Shown here: piece after piece, positions 43,409 through 55,400 of the stretch
Layout: every line of letters starts with the position of its first letter
Numbering within the stretch: position 1 is the first letter of the stretch
Assembly (NCBI GenBank): GCA_002633005.1
Contig: NMRA01000020.1
Coordinates: forward strand, 1,093,717 to 1,157,716
Reading direction: 5' to 3'
Length of the DNA stretch: 64,000 bases
From: Phoronis australis
Taxonomy: Eukaryota; Phoronida; Phoronidae
Notes under the pieces: generated by a model
Told to the model about the DNA's origin: nothing
Seen by the model: only the letters and a program-made list of their open reading frames with translations
Databases searched by the model: none
Made by a program: the position numbers and the translations under genes

Positions 43409-46400
43409 CTGCAAATAATCACGCAATGACCAATTTTTTAAATATTTTAACATTTAAAAAAAAGTCAGCGTTGAAAATTTTTTTTCAAAAATTCATTAAT
43501 GATGCGTGTTTTTTTTTGTCGCACCTCATAACTTACATTATAATGCATTTGTGTGGGGCCTTTTGTCTCAAATTTTTCATTTTTCTTTGAGCCACAGCGA
43601 CATAGGCTACAACGTTTTAAAAAGGTTTTTGATGGCTGATATCTGTGCTACAGTCCATACTTACTAGGTACTCACTCAGATGCTGCCATATGTAACGAGG
43701 TTTCTGCGTAAACCTGGAGTGACCACTTTATAAAAAAAATCATAAATTAATTGAGGCAAACCTAAACAGGGCCGAGAGTTGCAAAATGTTTACAATTCAG
43801 TGATCATATCGTGTTTTGGTCGTGATAGACCAACCCGAAAAACCTTGCCTCGTTTTCAGGTCAGTGGAAATTCCTGGGAAAAACACAACCTTTGTTTGGC
43901 GGGTAACATGCGATTTCACGCCTATACACATTACCTGATGGCATTAAGTTCCATTGCCACACCGGGTGTAATTACCATGTTTATTGCCCCTACAGCGCAA
44001 AGGGGTAATAAGCTATTGAAATCGGTGACAAAAGCATGCCAAGTTTATGGTCCCTGTAACCCCTGAGATTCTATCAAGAACATTTCACATTATGATCTTT
44101 TGACTGACAAAACTCATCCTGCTGTAAATTTGGTGAATATCAACAAAGGAGTAAAATTACTAATATTTAAGTGCTATCAAGAGAAAGAACAATTAAAATT
44201 CTAGGTTTTTTAGTAGGTTTCTTGTTAATACATGTTGTATGCGGACAGATGAAACGGGAACATCTAATATTCTGGGCTGAAGTGTCATTCCTTTATTTAT
44301 ATATAATGTACTATTGACGATCAGAATACTATTTTTACCATTCTCAATATCTTTGTTTTTCAAATTATGTATAACAACCAACTGAAATTTCGACAAAACC
44401 TAAACCTGTTTTTGTCTTTAGTGCACATCATCATAGTTTGGGTATTGTTTGGCACATTGCCGTCTGTCATAGTTGAGTTTTGATTAATAATACAGTAAAC
44501 ATAGAACATACTAATAGACTACTTGTTTGAGTTTACAGTGAGTTAAAACCTTTCCTCTGATAGCCAGTCACTTTAGTTTTATTAACAGACATTTTGTTTC
44601 ACATAGCGCTAAGTGCGGTATGATGTGCTCCGCTTTTCATAAAGCACTGCAGCTGCAGTTATTTAGATGGTTGTGAAATTGCCATGTTTTTTTTATGGTC
44701 ATAAGACACAGACTGTTCTTAAACGTGATGGGATTGGTACCACTCAGATCTCACAAACCTCTGTCACTTGGGGAACAAATTATATTACGGATTGTAATTT
44801 CAAACAATGCATATTATTTATTTCGTTTATATCTACCCTTCTTTGGCTGGTGGAACTTCTGTCCCGTGATGACGACCTCGCTCGGTCGCCACGGTTTCCA
44901 CTTGAACTTCTTGTCTGCCGTGTGTCACGTACTTTGGTGCGAGCTCTTGCTTTTCTGGTGATAGCTTCGGAATCTACGTATTAAATGCAATATGTAACTT
45001 TAAGGTAAAAACAAATGAAAATGAGCTGAAATGACATGGAAAACAAAGTACTTAATAATCAGCACTGGTTCTTTATTCGTGTTTGTTACAAGTCTTAGAA
45101 GTGACGGGAATGAACATCATTCAAGCAAACGTTTCATAGACTTTTTTATCGTGTCTCCATTTAAGAGATACGCTGCTATTGGCAATTCCTTGCTTATTTT
45201 TTGTTGTAAAGTGCGCACATGAATTACATGTGACAATCATGTTAGTTTGAACACAAATGATGTTCTTAAGGTGCTCAAATTAAGGAAATTCTGCAGAAAT
45301 TGTCAAAAGTGCACCACTCTCAAGCACACAGTTACTGAAAACAACAAATGAAATTCACACAGCTGGAAACTTACCGGCGGTCTTCGTCATCCATCCAGCT
45401 TTTTAGCGCAAAATTTTTCACAAACAAACTTTTAATTTAAAATTTACAATTCCTTAACTGTCACAGGGCTACAGTACCTCAGTGATAAAGATCTCAAGAA
45501 TATTGACTCCATGTCCATCATTTCCACATGAATACTTATAGGACTAGGCAATTGTTTACCACTATATGATTAATACACGTCAACAAAGAAGTGCTTCATT
45601 GTTTTTAAGCTCCATACTAATTAGCTAACCCACGAGAACATCTTTTGAGAAATTGTGGGTATATCACATCCAAGTTAGAAGCATTTGAAAATTAGAGCTA
45701 TCAGCTTTCTTAGCAATTATGCTTGTCCAAAATTGGTGAGACTTTACCGTAAAAACTAGATAATATTGAAATGATCACCCTTGTAAAGACGGTTCCTAAG
45801 CATATTGCTACTTACCACTATCAGGATTCTGTCCGGCTGGAGGTTTCCTAGACAGTGGTGGAGCACTGGCTGGTTCTGATCGGCCAAGAGTGAGCTCTGT
45901 AGTATCAAACATCTGATGATTTGCAGGTATTGACACAGCGGCAGCAACTCTTTCTAAAACATGATTTGTCGAGGCTCGTCTAATCGCGGGTGAGGAAAAA
46001 TTTTTTTTGTGTGATGTCTCTGGAATACCTAGGTTAAGACCCGATACATTTGGCGAGCTGTGACTAGTGGGAATAGATGGCGCCACAGGTACTCGGTCGA
46101 TGTGTCCCGGCTGAGCACGTTTGACGGTCGAGGAGGAAGAGACTGGTTCAGGAATACCCAAGTTTAAACCAGAGACATCTGGAGCACTGTTGGATGATGG
46201 GAATGATGAGGGAGTTGCGTCTATGCTTGATTGGCGTGACACACGCTGACGAATACGTGCAGGTATTCGATCAATCAGTTCTTGTATATGGGATTGAGCA
46301 GGTGGTTTGGCTGATGGGTTGGAGGAAGTGTCATTGCTGAAACAAAAATTTCAACAATGTGAAGTTACTATGAAGTATTCAAATGTGGGGAATGCAAAGT

Positions 46401-49400
46401 AACATGTACAATAGACAAGAGGTCGGTGTAAATAGACTAACTTAGATAGTTGTAACACGCCACCACCTCAGAGCCATTTTAGAAACTCAACATGTACAGT
46501 GAATTTAATCTGTGCTCTTTACATCATTCACTGATGAGAAAAAACAAGACAGCCATGATGATAAAATAAAAGTCGACAAGTAATTGAAACATTACCTGTG
46601 AAACAGCTCAGTTTTTTTATAACATGATAGTTCCCCTTTTGATAAACTTCACAAAGCTCGTACGCTGGCACTTGCCTGGGCGCAAAGTGATGAGCGGATC
46701 CTATGATTAGAGGTGTGTTCTACCCTATACCCTGTTGATTATCTCACCATAAGCGTTGCTCACACATGCCAAATGAATTTAGCAGACTTCACACGGAGTT
46801 TTAAAAGTAACTTGTTCCAAAGATATAGGAATGACATGAGTTACAGAGCATGCATGATCTTCTTTCAAAGATTTAAGTGATTTGGTGGTCCAGGAATTAG
46901 CATTCCATTAACAGATTATATTGTGTGGAACAATTACCTGACAAGTCTCTCTTGAGCAATTGCATAGTTTGTGCCACTTAACTCAAAGTTCATCTCAAAT
47001 GAGTTGTGATTGGTTCTTGTGCGTTGACCTTGTGCTAACCTCCTGGTTCCACGTTGACTAGTGTTGCCACCTGTTGTCTCCTGGCGAGCTAAGCCAACTC
47101 CAGGAATTTCCAATATGTTTTGGTTTTCCGTTGATGGTTCCAACAGAGCNTTTGACAGTCGGGGAGGAAGAGACTGGATCAGGAATACCCAAGTTTAAAC
47201 CAGAGACATCTGGAGCACTGTTGGATGATGGGAATGATGAGGGAGTTGCGTCTATGCTTGATTGGCGCGACACACGCTGACGAATACGTGCAGGTATTCG
47301 GTCAATCAGTTCTTGTATATGGGATTGAGCAGGTGGTTTGGCTGATGGGTTGGAGGAAGTGTCACTGCTGCAACAAAAATTTCAACACTGTGAAGTTACT
47401 ATGATGTAAATTTATTTATAAGTATTCAAATGAGGGGAATGCAAAATAACGTACATGTAAATAGATAAGAGGTTGGTGTAAATAGACCAAGAGATTATAA
47501 TAATAGCTGTAAAACGCCACCACCTCAGAGCAGTTTTAGAAAGTCAACATGTACACTGAATTTAATCTGTGCTCTTTACATCAGTCACTGATGAGAAAAA
47601 ACAAGACAGCCATGATGATAAAATAAAAGTCGACAAGTAATTGAAACATTACCTGTAAAACAGATCATTTTTTATAACATTATAGTTCCCCTTTTAAAAA
47701 CTTCACTAAGCTCTTACATTTTGTGTATGCTGACACTTGCTTGGGAGCAGAGTGATGAGCGGATCCTATGGTTAGAGGTGTGTTGTACACTATACTCTGT
47801 TGATTATCCCGCGGTAAGCGCTGCTCACACATTCCAAATGAATTTGGCAGACTTTGCATGGAGTTTTAAATTGAAGTAATTTGTTCCAAAGATAGAGGAA
47901 TGACATGAGTTACAGAGCATGCATGATCTTCTTTCAAAGATTTATGATTTGGTGGTCCAGGAATTAGCATTCCATTAACAGATTATATTGTGTGGAACAA
48001 TTACCTGACAAGTCTCTCTTGAGCAATTGCATAGTTTGTGCCACTTAACTCAAAGTTCATCTCAAATGAGTTGTGATTGGTTCTTGTGCGTTGACCTTGT
48101 GCTAACCTCCTGGTTCCACGTTGACTAGTGTTGCCACCTGTTGTCTCCTGGCGAGCTAAGCCAACTCCAGGAATTTCCAATATGTTTTGGTTTTCCGTTG
48201 ATGGTTCCAACAGAGCTGCCTGACGTTCCCTTGAATTAATAAATAAATTGAACAAAACAGCACAACGCCACTCAGTCCCATCTTCGCTAATTGTCTTGCT
48301 CATTCAAAGCGGCTAATATAAAATGCCTTCCATTCCAAAACAGAATTTTGATGCAGACAACTATATTGTCTCTTAGTTAAATGGGTGACTCGATATTCAC
48401 CAGGTGGCACTAATGAATAAAGGTCCCCTGAGAAAAAAAACAGTTTGACCAAATGCACAGGGGCATTTAAATGACAAGGGGCTTGCATAATTTACCTGAA
48501 TGCAAGCATATCTGTGGGAAAGTCCCTCGTTTCAATTGCGATACCTAGTGTATGTTTGAGTTTCACACTGGAGATGTTATCAGGGCTTCGAACGATTGAC
48601 AGTTTGCTATTCACCACCAACAGAACTCTGAATCTGGGATATCCGTGGTGTATGTAATAAAGATAATTGCTTTGTCACTTACAGCACACATCTCCAATTT
48701 TTGTCCCACCGATTGGCAACAAATCGATGACTGGTCATAAACCAGTCGGCAAAATTGGTGCTGCTGGTTGGCTAGACGAACAGTAATCAACCAATTTCTG
48801 ACTGGTCAGACACAAATTCGTGATGTGTGCTCTATCAAAAACCTTGTGCGTACTAGTCAAAAAAGTTTGGTTACGTCTGTCATCAAGGATTCTGTCATGA
48901 ATATCACCAACAGACCTATTGCGATGTCTCCTCTCCTGCTCCTCCATTGCCGCTGCAATTGGGTCCCAGACCACTTGACCGTCTACAGGACATGTGGGAC
49001 GCTGATGGAGAAGCCAGTTGTCTATACAGTCTTGGTGAAACTATAGAAACATAAATTGTAAATGACATTAGACATGAAATAAGCCATGTTTATGGTTAGT
49101 TTCTGCCATCAAGAAGATTGAGCAATCATCTGTAATATTGCAAATTTATGACACTTTTACCTTTCAATGCCAACCAGTGTGAAGTCAAAATAACACGCGA
49201 TGTTGTATGACTGAGTAGCCTGGCACTCAGCTTAATGTGTTATAGCATAGAACATTCTTAGATGGAAATAACCTTTTTAAATAGAATTACACAGTTGTAA
49301 TAAGTTTATACCGCAACATATGATAACTACCTTGTGTCTACAAGGTAATCGTCGTACACTCTGGCCAACTTGATATACGCGAAGACAGACACAGCACTGT

Positions 49401-52400
49401 TGTCCAGCTGACAGCAAGCTGGAACCATCTCGCACTTTCTCCAAGGGAAACGACTTGACCACATGTTCTGGCACGTCGCTGCCTTGGTTTGCGGCTTCAC
49501 TAAAATGAAGAGAAAAATTATATTAACTGCATTTCTCTTATTTACTGAATTTGCAGTCATTAAGACCTGTATGCTGTCATTGGCTGAAATGATATGCAAA
49601 CAAGAAACATGATAACCAATTAATGTTTTACAAATGCCACTGCCACAAAAATTTATTTACATTTACTTACTATGTTATGAACCAGCTGTTTAAGCTAGAT
49701 TGCATTATCACAACCAGTTTTATCCACATTCTTTCAGGGTCAGCTTCTGTTGTTAGTCAGTGATGTAGTATAATTAGATTATAAGCCATCCTGGAATTTA
49801 CTTGAAATGAACAGTACAAGGCTTGTGTTTTTGTTGACGAAATCTCTATTACTTCTAGATTTGAAAATTCAAAAACCCACACACAGTATAATTTTTACTT
49901 TTCTATACAGATTTTATGGTTTACATTGGTTTGCATATCTCAAAAAGAAAATGGAAATTTTAATTAGTACAGCCTGGACACTTCCAAGCCTACTATAATA
50001 AGAAACGGTAATTAACCTCATTGTGTGACCTAGTTAATAGAGTCACTCTGTTGATGACTAGACCCCTAGTTAAACTGGAATGTGGTCGGGCTGAACACAT
50101 GACATCTTTGGTGAAATTCAAAAGATTTATCCAAATCGACCATTATCTCATTTAAAGGGGGTGTTAACAGCATGCACAATCTGACCTGTCTAACTGTAGC
50201 AACAGATCGTAGTCATCATCTGTGATGTCACGGTTTAACAGACTGTTCACAACAGCAGATGGCAGCACAGTGCCACTTCCTCGTTGAACTGGCCGCCATC
50301 TTTGATTGCTCTTCTGGAAACCAACAAGGTAGGTCCTCATGACAAGAGGATGAATGCCACGTGCAGTTTTAAAATGACAATGCAACAGTGTTCCAATGCT
50401 TTGACAGAACTAAGCTGACAATGAAAATACCTAACTTGGCAAAGAAGAGGTTTTAAACAATAGCACAATTATAATACCATGGTTTGCAACTTGAGTACAC
50501 CTGCTGCTAAAGTTTTTAAACCTAAGAGTTCAATTCGCACATATATGCAATAGGAACTCCTTACACACTTGATGCATTCCTTATACACACTGAGTTTATG
50601 TATATTTAGCCAAGAGACGAAAAAATTGTGATTAGCTTTCCATTCCAATATAAACAATAATAGCTTGGGTTACATATTCACAGATTACGACTAACAGAAG
50701 CACATAATAATGCCGGAAGAGAGGCAAACAAAAAACAACTATTTTCAACAGTCTATTTTATTTAATTTGTTAATATTACAACAGCCTTTAAATAAATATT
50801 GACTTGTTTTGACTCGACTCAATAACTGACAGTCAATAATGTAAACTGGTGCAGATAAAATTCAAATCAGCAATTCAACTTTCCCGTATTCTCAAATACT
50901 AGGACTGTCTGTTATAACCATATGGCAAATAGATTTACCTAACAAGTCTTTGCCAACAATGTTTCAAAATTTGATTTGAATGACAGTATTTCTGCGCTGC
51001 TTATTACCTGTCTAAACACATATGAGTGTTCACTGTGGAATGTTGTGTTGAAACAGTTTTGGCAAAGGTAGAAGTCAAAACATGAGGCACACCTGCAAGC
51101 AAATTGTACAGAAATAACGTTAAGATTAAAATATTCCTAAACTAAGAACACAATGCACGTTTCTAAACTATTTTTGACTGGAAAAAAGCCAATCTGTGGT
51201 GTGAAATGTGCTGTTTTCAAGCGATGCCTGTACATTTAATAAATCAACAGCTTCAGAATGACAGCAGCAATAGAAGGCAGCTAGTATGTAGTTTTGTCAA
51301 GGTTTTGGTGAAAACTGTGAGGTCTAAAAGCAGTAAATGTGAAGTTGCAATCATACTGCTGACAAAATTTGGTAGATGATCCTCTTTGTCTCTTGTTTAA
51401 TCTTTGAATATTAGCTGTACCATTGAATTTTATACATGCATGGCCTCAAAATACATGTTTGAGTGCATGCGTGCATGCTCGTGTGTGTGTGTGTGTGTTT
51501 GTGTGTGTTTGTGTGTGCGTGTATGTGTGTGTGTGTGTCAACTAGTCATGAGTTCCCTTCATGTATTGAACGTGTTGTTAAAAGTTTGAAGTATTATAAC
51601 TGACAAGACAGTGTATATTGGTGAGAAAGCAGAAGACAAAATGTGAAGGTGACTAGCAACAACTTTGATGAGCGAGTTGCAGAAAATAGTCCATAAACAC
51701 GGTCATTTTTTGTAGTACAGTGTACTCACTTATAACACTTTCCCTGTATCGGAGATGTCCGGCACCGCTTGCACATCAGGCCATAGTGTCTGTCGACTAC
51801 TCTGGCAGGGGGCGCTGCAGAGCTCCCAGCGGCAGTGTTCTTTGCTTCTTCCTTGAGCAGTGAGAATGGTCCGAAGTCTTCACGGCAGAACGGGCATTTG
51901 ATTACTGACTCTCCAGAGTTCATTTGATGGTCGGCCCAAACCTTCATACATTTGATGTGAATACTGTTACCACAGCCATACCTAGGGACAGCAACGAAAT
52001 AAAGTTCTGAATTCATTCTAGGGAACATTCAGTTTGAAAAACAATGGGCAGGTTTTCAACCTAATATTATGGAAAATGACCAAGACTTGAAGGACTATAA
52101 ACTGGGAAAGACATGTTATTACAACCAAAAGAGCAATACAACGAAACACAATTTGTTGGATGACTTTTCAGTATCAACGTCATCCACTTAATGAGCAAGG
52201 ACATGACATCACAACATCCACATACCACGATCACCCAAAACTATCACTGGCATTTCCACCTTCCCGAGTAGGTAAGCTGACAAAGAAATTGATGCATGAA
52301 GACAAAGAAGTATGGTTTGTGCCAAAAAAACTGTGAGCTCCACCCTGGATATTATGATTGTTTGTGTATGACTTTATTCAAATTATGTAATGTCAAAATA

Positions 52401-55400
52401 AATGAAGAATTGCGAGTGTAATGTATACGTCACACTAACTATGAGTCTAACATACGTACACACTGTACGATTCATCAACTCAAGCCATGCATGATAGTGG
52501 CGTTTTTACAAAATTTTAAAGAATGTGACTGAACAGGTACTGATATACGAAGATTGCCTCCCCGTGGTAATCAACTGCTATCACCGGATTTGGATTACCG
52601 GTATTAGGATTTGGATTACCGGTATTAGGATTTGGATTACCGGTATTAGGATTTGGATTACCGGTATTAGGATTTGGATTACCGGTATTAGGATTTGGAT
52701 TACCGGTATTAGGATTTTCTTGCAACAATTATGATATAATATAAACGTTACATTAAAACCACATACACCAATGACTGTGAAGGTCATGTAGAAATGGCCA
52801 GTTTGAAATAGTCAGTAAATCACTGAGTAACCAAGCCACAACAAAAACAAGGGCATTCTGTATGGAGAATGGAACTTTTTACAATTTAGTTGATCCTGTA
52901 TCTTGTACATATTTGCCGTCTTTTTGGTCACATCATGTGACCTAATGAATATAAGTCCGAAAAGGTTTCTGCCCCCGACTGGGACTCGAACCCAGGACCA
53001 TCTGCTAACTGTGCAGATGCTCTAGCCACCGATTAATATATGACTAATGTTTGAATAAAATATGACAGACCTGGGCAATGAAGTTCACAAGAATATATCT
53101 AATATTCCAAAGGCCCCTTTCAGCCCCTGCACATCAGTGTCTTACAATCATGCAGTAGGTTACTGTAACCTACAGGTATATGTTTGGTATTCGAAAGTCC
53201 CTATCAGCCCCTGCAAACCAGTGTCTCACATGTACTTGCAGTGGGTTATAGGCACATGTTTGGTATTCCCAAGGCCCCAGTCATCCCCTGCACACCAGTG
53301 TCATACTTGCAGTAAGTTACAGACACATGTTTGGTATTCCCATGGCCCCTATCAGCCCCTGCACACTAGTGTTTAACATGTACACAGTACTTGCACTAGG
53401 TTATAGATAATAGTATTCCCATGGCCCCTATCACACGGTCCCTATCAACCCAGGCACACCAGTGTCTTACTTGCAGTAGGTTACAGGCATATGTTTAGTC
53501 AAGAGTTCTTCCTGACATATTGGGCAAACGTCTTCTTCACCAATCTCCCGTTGCTCAATCACTGGCCGTCCATCGCCAGCTTGCTCTGCCCTAGCTGCCG
53601 AAGATGCTTTCGGCAAGTAGACAGGCCTTGTGGGTTGTGGGCGGTTAGCATTCCGTCGCAGCTCAATGATTTCATTCACTTCACGCTCAACAAGTCCCAG
53701 CTGCCAAGATGCTGAAGCAGATAGCACCAAGCAATTATGAGATTTCACAGCCCCGAGGTAATTTCACAGCCCCGGGGTTAAACCAGCAGAAGAGGTATGT
53801 GGGTTATGCTGCTATGAAAGTTCACTTTCTCAAAATTGGTTATGCTGTGAAAAAGTGCCTTTTTGAGGAAATTCCACATGTTGAAAGGATGGCCTTTCAA
53901 ACAAAATTACTTACCAAAAGTTTCACTTTGGGAATTTGAAAGTCAACAAGATGCGGACTGACCCAAATACCGCTGTGCATCCTAGTGGCAATTTTAGTTT
54001 TTTACGTTTGCCTCTGTATCGTCATCTGATTTTCATGAAATTTGGCACATAGGCATCTATTAATGAGATGACGCAGTCCTCCCATTTTAAGACGGATTCA
54101 AGGCATTTTGCACCACCTATTGACCATTTTTATCGTTTTCGAGTCTGTTTTTTGCGTCCACTTCTCCGTCTATCAACCAAACCACTCTAAGAATGATGTG
54201 AAAATTGGCATGTATGTTCTCTTAGTACTATGAAGAGCATGGATGACGATGATTTTCTGACGACTTTGACTACCGTGGTGCCTCCTAGTGTCAGTTTTTT
54301 TTGCACCCATGGCTGTATCTCCTTTACTCTATGCAGTATCTTATCGAAATTTGGCATGTGTATTCCTATAGGGTTGATGACAGAGGGTGACGAGTTTCAG
54401 ACTGACCCGAACACCGCTGTGCTCCTGGTGGCAATTTTTGATTTTTACGAATTCAACTACTGAGGCGCCTACTATAGTTGTGTTTTTGCGCCAATGGCTG
54501 TATCTCCTTAACACTATGCAGGATCATTACTAAATAGCAAGTGTATTGATAAGAATTTGACAATGGACGACAATGACTTTTCGATGGATCTGACTACCGG
54601 TCTGCCCCCTAGTGGGAATTTTAGTTTTTCACGTTTACCTCGATATCTTTAACAGATTTTCATACAATTTGGAATATAGGCACCTATTGGTGAGATGACA
54701 CTACCCTCCCGCTTTTGGATGGAATCGAGGTACTTGGCGCCTCCTAATGGCCATTTTTGCTATTTTCGAGTCCGCCCCTCTATCAACCAAACTATTCTAA
54801 GGATGATTGTGAAAATTGGCATACATGTTCTTAGTGTGAAGAGAATGGTTGACGATGATTTTACGACTTTGACTGCTGTGGCGCCTCCTAGTGGCAGTTT
54901 TACTTTTTGCTCTCATAACTGTATCTCCTAAAGCTACTGCACAATCTTTATTAAATTTAGCAAGTGTATTATAAGTTGACAACGGAAGAGGACAACTTTC
55001 AGATGAATCTGGCAAACGGTGTGCCCTCTAGTGGCAATTTCGTTTTTTCTGTTTTCCTTTGCATCTTTGCCGTTCCTAGACAGATTTTTATGAAGTTTGA
55101 TAAATAGCTTTCTATTAATGAAGTGATGGCATGTTCCCGTTTTCGGATGGATTTGATGTATTTTGTGCCATCTAGTGGCCATTTTTATGACACAAATATA
55201 CACCCCCTGAAGCACACCGTTAGCGATGCATTTGTGGGCGCATTTCAAAGCTCCAAGTTGTCCTTGTTTGACAACATGTTATCCTAATAGTTTTAGGCTA
55301 AATTCGTTAAAAATTCCACTGTCCAAGAATCTCAACCTAAAAAAGATTACGTTAACTTTATGGAATTAATCTCTATTAAAAAGTAGTGTAGAAAAAAATA

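Larger units (their letters stand above)
46120..48216. repeat. Direct duplication of about 1.05 kb flanking an assembly N
   Basis: 46120-47149 and 47151-48216 are near-identical over their whole length, including intron sequence, with scattered substitutions and small indels. They meet exactly at the single N (47150). The pattern is that of two alleles joined head to tail at an assembly gap. Confidence 0.88.

Noticed and set aside
46934-47280. Extra ZSWIM2 exons
   Set aside because: They abut an assembly N and copy neighbouring exons; treated as a second haplotype.
52516-52787. Repeat-protein ORFs (NPNTGNP or GIRIWIT units)
   Set aside because: Product of a 21-bp minisatellite in an intron; open on both strands by arithmetic.
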